Of a stretch of 9,648 bases of DNA, positions 5,619 through 9,648 are shown in pieces. Within the stretch, counting starts at the first letter, position 1. Each line of letters opens with the position of its first letter. The translations under genes were made by a program, and so were the position numbers. Source of the stretch: Desulfobulbaceae bacterium (GTDB taxonomy: Bacteria; Desulfobacterota; Desulfobulbia; Desulfobulbales; Desulfobulbaceae); assembly GCA_011322715.1 (NCBI GenBank), contig DRLX01000090.1, positions 1 to 9,648 of the forward strand. The letters are read 5' to 3'. The notes below the pieces were generated by a model that worked only from the letters and a program-made list of their open reading frames with translations, did not search any database and was not told the origin of the DNA.

Positions 5619-8147
5619 TCAGTTCTCTTCCGGGCAGAAGGTATCCTGAATCATACAGTCGAAATCCTGTTCCCGTTCATCGCTCTTTTTCTTTTCATCG
5701 ATAATTTTATGCAGTATTGCCGTCAGCGAACCCGGTTGCAGATAGTCCTGGCCCCGGCCTCCCTTGAAGATAAAGGAGAGTTTGTCGGCAACCCCTTTCC
5801 AGGAAATTGTTGCCGGATTTTGGGCAATGACCTCCAGGATATTTTTATTGTAGGGATCGTTGATGATCGCCATGCCGGTGCCGATTGTTGCCAGGATATC
5901 AACGTGGCCGCGGAACAGGCGGGTCATGCGGGTGTAGGCCTTGACGCCGCCGCAGGAACCAAGGCTTAAAAAACGCTGTTTGGCATCAATGTCCGCATCG
6001 GTCAGCTTCTGTTCCCGTAACAGCTTGACGAGGGGATCGGTCAGTTGTTCCGAGCGCCAGTAGCTGTGGCCACGCTGGGCGATCATTTCGTCACCGCCCT
6101 TGAAAAAGCGCTCCAGGAGGCGCTGCTGGTCTTTTTCGTCGACATAGACATATAACCCGTGTCGAATGGTGATACCTGCCACTTTCTTCTCGAGGGCGAC
6201 GGCAAAATGGTTGGTGTGCATGGCCCGAAACAGCCGGGGCAGGTCCGAGGTGGGATTTCTACGAGCCTCTTCTATGATGCGCCGGTATTGCAGTCGTTGC
6301 TGCGGACTGATCGGGTCCAGGGTGTATTGGTCACAAAGGCTGAGCCGGTAGCCGCTTCGTAGCAGAATATGGGTGTTTGAGAGAAAGGATTTGCGGCCGT
6401 CATCATCGGGGTGAAAGATGGATATGGAGCCCAACCGGCCATCTTCCTTCCACTCCTTAAAGGGGGTCTGTTGATATTTTGCCAGGTCGATTGCCCCTTT
6501 TCTGATGATAAGCCGGGTGATAAGCACCCTGTCCCGACTACTGAGGAGTTCGGGATATTCCTGCATGTAATATTGGAGGATTACGCTGATAAGGCGGGAG
6601 AATGTGGACCTGTCGCGGTCGGCATCCCGGCACATCTTATCGATGAGATAGGTGCGGGCATCGGGCTGGAGAATTTTGAGGAGATGGACAAAAGTGGCTG
6701 AAAACAACAGGATGGAATCCTCATTTTTAAAGGCCGAGGCGGCAACCAGATTAAGGATTTTTTTCTGTCTCAGGTCATCTTCCGGGAAAAACGTGGTCAG
6801 TTTCCCCTTCTGGGCCAGGCTGACGATAAAGCTGGAGACCAGCATGTTGCCCGGATCAATGGCCTGAAGAAAGGCCGGCAGGTCACCGTGGTGGTTTTCA
6901 ACCATTCGTTTTTTCAGGATGGGCACCAGAATGTCACGAAAAGAAGAATCGTAGAGTTCACTGCCCTGGGAGAGCAGGGCATAGATATTGGCCGAGCTCA
7001 GGTCGCGGGCCGTCTGTACCCGGTCGGCTGCGGTCGCCCGGCGAAGGATACTGATCATGGCCGTCGTGTTCCCTCGGGCCATGGCCGGGTAAAACCGTTT
7101 GCCGTAGGTAAACCGCACCTGTCGGGAGAGCTTCTGGAAGCGGGCATAGAGTTGCTTTTTCGTCCACGTTTTCAGCTCCGCCTCCGAGATTTCAAAACCA
7201 AACCGATCGGTAATTGCATGCAGGTTGTTAATCTCCCAGATCAACTCTTCACCTCCGTCGTAAAAGGCCTGCAGCAATGCCTTTTTGTGTTCGTCGTCCT
7301 GGCGGTAATACTGGGCCTCCTGCACCATGGGCGGAAGAGCAAAATAGCGGATAATCCACAGCCAGCCGTCAATGCGGCTCATATCCTTTTGCCGAAAGAG
7401 GTTGTGCGCGTTCCAGGCATCTTCTTGTCGCAGTTGTTTGAGCAGGGGCAGGCTATCAAACATGGTTTCCGTATTCATGTCATGGATGCGGGCGTAACTG
7501 TCGGCCGCCCTGGCCTGATGATCGATCAGCCTGGCCACTTCGATAAGGCCGTCCAGGGCCTTGATACCGTCCATGTCCTGGATGGTCATCAGACCCTGGA
7601 CAGCACGTTTGTTGATGCTTTTTAAGCCGTTGAGCAGGGGGATAGTCTGCAGGGCGTTGCGGGGGGAGATGTCCGGCAGGTCAAGGTAGGAGCGAAATGC
7701 ACGCCCTGCTTCGTAACTGAGCTGCTGTATTTGCGGCAATGCCTGCAGGGCAAGGGAAAGATCAACACCCGGCAGGTCGCTCCACTGTTCAAAGGCAAGG
7801 ACCTGTTCATAGGTCAGACGGGTTGCAAGCAGGAGTTCCCAGGCCTGGTTGCCGGTGGCAAAGTTGATCCCCGGCAGCAGGCAGAGTTTGCGGAAAATAC
7901 GCTGGCTGTTGTATTCCAGACCCCGGATTATGTCCCGGCCGTACTCAAGTTGTTTGCGTGTCAGACAGGGAATGGTCCGGTAGACCCGAAAAGTCTTGCG
8001 AGCACTGGCATCGGTCAGTTCATGGTTTTCGGTTGCCCCGGCCGTCGGGACGAACAGCAACAGGAGCAGGAAGGCGAGAAAAAAGACAAAATATTTGCGG
8101 CTTTGTCCTGCCCGGTTTATGGTTGCGTTTTTTTCAAAGCCAATCAT
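5619..8147 (-). CDS. Exported repeat protein with a putative caspase-like (clan CD) C-terminal domain
   Basis: An 842-residue protein with no firm family name. The chosen ATG (8147) gives a basic n-region, a hydrophobic core (about 20-34) and an AGA cleavage site at 36-38, a signal peptide for the periplasm or beyond. Residues about 78-272 hold roughly six degenerate repeats of about 32-35 residues, mostly helical, with a shared D(L/M)P/DxI...L(P)LLxxL pattern. The middle (about 272-570) is helical and unassigned. The C-terminal part has 'IFHPDDDGRKSF' (about 577-588), then a hydrophobic strand ending in GHSY (H694) and another ending in GSCGG (C732), followed by 'LATIGTGMAIINDP'. Strand-His then strand-Cys, 38 residues apart, is the order and rough spacing of clan CD peptidases such as gingipain and CHAT domains; catalysis is inferred. 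An in-frame ATG at 8201 lies upstream of the predicted promoter and was not used. holA follows 4 nt later. Confidence 0.75.
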   Translation of the reverse strand: MIGFEKNATINRAGQSRKYFVFFLAFLLLLLFVPTAGATENHELTDASARKTFRVYRTIPCLTRKQLEYGRDIIRGLEYNSQRIFRKLCLLPGINFATGNQAWELLLATRLTYEQVLAFEQWSDLPGVDLSLALQALPQIQQLSYEAGRAFRSYLDLPDISPRNALQTIPLLNGLKSINKRAVQGLMTIQDMDGIKALDGLIEVARLIDHQARAADSYARIHDMNTETMFDSLPLLKQLRQEDAWNAHNLFRQKDMSRIDGWLWIIRYFALPPMVQEAQYYRQDDEHKKALLQAFYDGGEELIWEINNLHAITDRFGFEISEAELKTWTKKQLYARFQKLSRQVRFTYGKRFYPAMARGNTTAMISILRRATAADRVQTARDLSSANIYALLSQGSELYDSSFRDILVPILKKRMVENHHGDLPAFLQAIDPGNMLVSSFIVSLAQKGKLTTFFPEDDLRQKKILNLVAASAFKNEDSILLFSATFVHLLKILQPDARTYLIDKMCRDADRDRSTFSRLISVILQYYMQEYPELLSSRDRVLITRLIIRKGAIDLAKYQQTPFKEWKEDGRLGSISIFHPDDDGRKSFLSNTHILLRSGYRLSLCDQYTLDPISPQQRLQYRRIIEEARRNPTSDLPRLFRAMHTNHFAVALEKKVAGITIRHGLYVYVDEKDQQRLLERFFKGGDEMIAQRGHSYWRSEQLTDPLVKLLREQKLTDADIDAKQRFLSLGSCGGVKAYTRMTRLFRGHVDILATIGTGMAIINDPYNKNILEVIAQNPATISWKGVADKLSFIFKGGRGQDYLQPGSLTAILHKIIDEKKKSDEREQDFDCMIQDTFCPEEN

Positions 8148-8165
8148 TATCCATCCATAAAAAGC

Positions 8166-8193
8166 ATAATATTTAAAAAAAATGCATTTACAA
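8166..8193 (-). promoter_or_regulatory. Predicted promoter for the exported protein-holA unit
   Basis: On the minus strand: -35 TTGTAA (8193-8188), a 16-nt AT-rich spacer, -10 TATTAT (8171-8166). The start site near 8159 would leave a leader of about 12 nt, carrying GGATGG just before the ATG at 8147. This placement argues against the longer reading frame that starts at 8201. The gap 8148-8228 is divergent; on the plus strand a TAATAT at 8167-8172 could serve the transporter operon, but its -35 is poor. Confidence 0.4.
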
Positions 8194-8228
8194 AAGTCCA
8201 TATGCAGTCCGGGACCGTGTGAGGCGCG

Positions 8229-9134
8229 GTGACTGCGGTCTATCGTTTACGTCGGTGGTATTCATTGTCGGCGCTGCTTACGGCCATGTTTCTCTGGGGC
8301 AGTTCCTTTGTGGCTATGAAATATGCCATCGGCAACCTGGATCCCATGCTGGTGGTTTGTGCCAGGATGGTTATCGCTTCGATATGTTTTTTACCGTTCC
8401 TTCGATCTTTTTTGCGTCTACGTCTGAGCCGAAAACAGGTGCTGTTGCTCGCCGGGTTGGGGCTTTGTGAGCCTTGCCTCTACTTTCTCTTTGAGGCGGC
8501 GGCCCTGAATCTGACCAGCGCCTCCCAGGCGTCTCTGATTACCACTATGCTGCCGCTGCTTGTGGCCGTGGCGGCAGCATTGTTTCTTGGAGAAAGAGTG
8601 ACCAGACGGATTCTCGTCGGCCTCTTTCTTGCCGCAGTTGGTGCAGTATGGCTCAGCCTGGCGGCCTCGGTTTCCGAGCATGCGCCGCACCCCGTCTTGG
8701 GTAATTTCCTGGAGTTTCTGGCAATGATCACCGCCACAGGATACATTATTTTACTGAAAAAATTAAGCGCAGACCTGCCGCCGCTTTTTTTGACCGCCGC
8801 GCAATCCGTTATCGGAGCGGTATTTTTTCTGTTGATTCTACTGATTACGGATATTCATATGCCGAAAATAATCCCGATGCCCACCCTGCTTTCGGTCCTT
8901 TATCTCGGCACTTTTGTCAGTGTCGGCGCCTATGGCCTCTATAATTTCGGCGTCAGTCGGGTGCCGGCTAATCAGGCGGCGGCCTTTATTAACCTGATCC
9001 CGCTCTGGGCGGTTGTGCTTGGCGTATTGCTTCTCGGAGAACATTTTACCGGCTGGCAGTTTTTGGCCGGACTGCTTATATTTGTTGGTGTGATGATGAC
9101 CCAGCACCGGCAACCCGGTCGGGAGAAAAGTTGA
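8229..9134 (+). CDS. EamA/DMT-superfamily transporter, 10 TM
   Basis: A 301-residue inner-membrane protein of the drug/metabolite transporter superfamily. The first EamA unit starts 'LTAMFLWGSSFVAMKYAI' (about 17-34), a classic start for the family. About ten hydrophobic segments are visible, and the two halves show the expected internal duplication: 'ASLITTMLPLLVAVAAALFL' followed by GERVT in repeat 1 (about 101-125) and 'AAFINLIPLWAVVLGVLLLG' followed by EHFTG in repeat 2 (about 251-275). A positively charged tail (HRQPGREKS) ends in the cytoplasm. Substrate cannot be told from sequence; relatives export amino acids, nucleosides or other small metabolites. The start is a GTG with GAGG 4 nt upstream; the next candidate is ATG at 8286, which would remove half of the first helix. 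The DUF2905 gene starts 1 nt after the stop, so translation is probably coupled. Confidence 0.92.
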   Translation: MTAVYRLRRWYSLSALLTAMFLWGSSFVAMKYAIGNLDPMLVVCARMVIASICFLPFLRSFLRLRLSRKQVLLLAGLGLCEPCLYFLFEAAALNLTSASQASLITTMLPLLVAVAAALFLGERVTRRILVGLFLAAVGAVWLSLAASVSEHAPHPVLGNFLEFLAMITATGYIILLKKLSADLPPLFLTAAQSVIGAVFFLLILLITDIHMPKIIPMPTLLSVLYLGTFVSVGAYGLYNFGVSRVPANQAAAFINLIPLWAVVLGVLLLGEHFTGWQFLAGLLIFVGVMMTQHRQPGREKS

Positions 9135-9135
9135 T

Positions 9136-9336
9136 ATGGGACGATTGTTTATATACGGCGGCATCGGTTTGATCATACTCGGGTTGTTATGGCCCTGGTT
9201 GCGGCATATTCCCCTGGGCAGGCTGCCGGGGGACCTGGTGATCAACAAGGAACATTTTCATCTCTACTTTCCGTTGACCAGCTCTGTCCTCGTCAGCCTG
9301 CTGCTGTCTCTGCTTTTTTACCTGTTCAGGAAGTAA
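9136..9336 (+). CDS. Small DUF2905-family membrane protein
   Basis: A 66-residue protein with two hydrophobic helices (about 4-23 and 45-64) joined by a short loop, 'HIPLGRLPGDLVINKEHFHL'. The 'GRLPGD' turn followed by an F-containing strand and 'YFPLTSS' is the hallmark of DUF2905, a family of small inner-membrane proteins found widely in bacteria with no known function. The length is normal for the family. It starts 1 nt after the transporter stop, so it belongs to the same operon. The family name rests on motif recognition; the role is unknown. Confidence 0.85.
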   Translation: MGRLFIYGGIGLIILGLLWPWLRHIPLGRLPGDLVINKEHFHLYFPLTSSVLVSLLLSLLFYLFRK

Positions 9337-9342
9337 CAGCCC

Positions 9343-9648
9343 ATGCCTGCAGCAAAAGAGACGGGGATCGGTTGTACTGGCTATTGCCCGCGCTGCGGCC
9401 GGAAACATGGGCTTGACGGTGCAGCGGTCCGGCCGGCGGCCCGTGCCCTGATGCGGTTTTTCGATGACCACGGCCATGTTGATCTGACAGGGCCTGACAA
9501 TGCGCCCGATGATCGTACAACGACAGCGCCGCTTTTCGGATCGGAGCGGGGCAAGATGTTTGGCGTCTTACTCTGCCGGGATGTTCAGGGAAAAACGAAA
9601 ATTCTCTATGGTTTTTCCGGTATGTTGAACGGCCACTGGCGGGGGGCG
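9343..9648 (+). CDS. CxxC-start protein, partial; possibly N-terminus of a large RluA-type pseudouridine synthase
   Basis: The first 102 codons of a gene still open at the right edge. The ATG at 9343 has AGGAAG 9 nt upstream, overlapping the DUF2905 stop. Near the start is CPRCGRKH (C15, C18, H22), with another Cys at 11, which looks like a small zinc-binding knuckle. Residues about 35-70 are polar. Then comes 'GKMFGVLLCRDVQGKTKILY' followed by GFSGMLNGHWRGA. I recall a similar 'GKMFGVLV...FSG' block in the N-terminal extension of the long (about 550-residue) RluA-family rRNA/tRNA pseudouridine synthases. That match is from memory only, and the catalytic domain would lie beyond the window, so the assignment is tentative. 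The gene appears to be the third member of the transporter-DUF2905 operon. Confidence 0.6.
   Translation, partial: MPAAKETGIGCTGYCPRCGRKHGLDGAAVRPAARALMRFFDDHGHVDLTGPDNAPDDRTTTAPLFGSERGKMFGVLLCRDVQGKTKILYGFSGMLNGHWRGA

Noticed and set aside
6888..7625. 245-codon open frame on the plus strand, antisense to the exported protein
   Set aside because: The minus-strand frame has the signal peptide, repeats and coupled stop; the antisense product has no family resemblance and no ribosome binding site.
8148..8201. Longer start for the exported protein at 8201
   Set aside because: It would place 18 extra residues, including two Cys and several aromatic residues, before the signal peptide, and its start lies upstream of the predicted promoter.
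1..9648. Mobile element, phage or defence island
   Set aside because: No transposase, integrase, tRNA with attachment repeats, toxin-antitoxin pair or CRISPR repeats were seen; most genes are ordinary housekeeping or membrane genes.

Overview
The window looks like a chromosomal segment of a sulfur-cycle Desulfobacterota (old Deltaproteobacteria, Desulfobulbales-like) bacterium. This rests on the kind of proteins encoded: a DUF3373-type porin, a ClpS/ClpA pair, a long HolA and a DUF2905 protein. The lineage is an inference from protein resemblance, with no database search behind it. No rRNA, tRNA, CRISPR array, transposase or integrase was seen, so this is not an obvious mobile island.

Layout. 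Positions 1-8147 are all read leftward (minus strand). In order of transcription they hold: (i) a large exported protein of 842 residues (5619-8147), followed 4 nt later by holA, the DNA polymerase III delta subunit (4241-5614); (ii) after a 336-nt gap, clpS (3587-3904) and clpA (1293-3563), the N-degron adaptor and its AAA+ unfoldase; (iii) after a 311-nt gap, the N-terminal 327 residues of an outer-membrane porin-like protein that runs off the left edge (1-981). Positions 8229-9648 are read rightward as a tight operon: a 10-TM EamA/DMT transporter, a 66-residue DUF2905 membrane protein, and the first 102 residues of a protein with a CxxC zinc-ribbon-like start that runs off the right edge. 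The two directions diverge from an 81-nt AT-rich gap at 8148-8228.

Function. ClpS and ClpA together deliver N-degron proteins to ClpP; clpP is not in the window. HolA belongs to the replicative clamp loader and carries an insertion of about 90 residues after its first conserved region. The most interesting gene is the exported 842-residue protein upstream of holA. It has a signal peptide, a run of degenerate repeats of about 32-35 residues, and a C-terminal region with a GHSY motif followed 38 residues later by a GSCGG motif, each after a hydrophobic strand. That pattern fits a caspase-like (clan CD) cysteine peptidase, and I propose the protein as a periplasmic or secreted member of such a family.

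Regulation. Plausible sigma70-type promoters were found by eye upstream of the porin, clpS and the exported protein. The gap between holA and clpS holds a compact stretch of inverted repeats that may be a palindromic interspersed element or a structured RNA.
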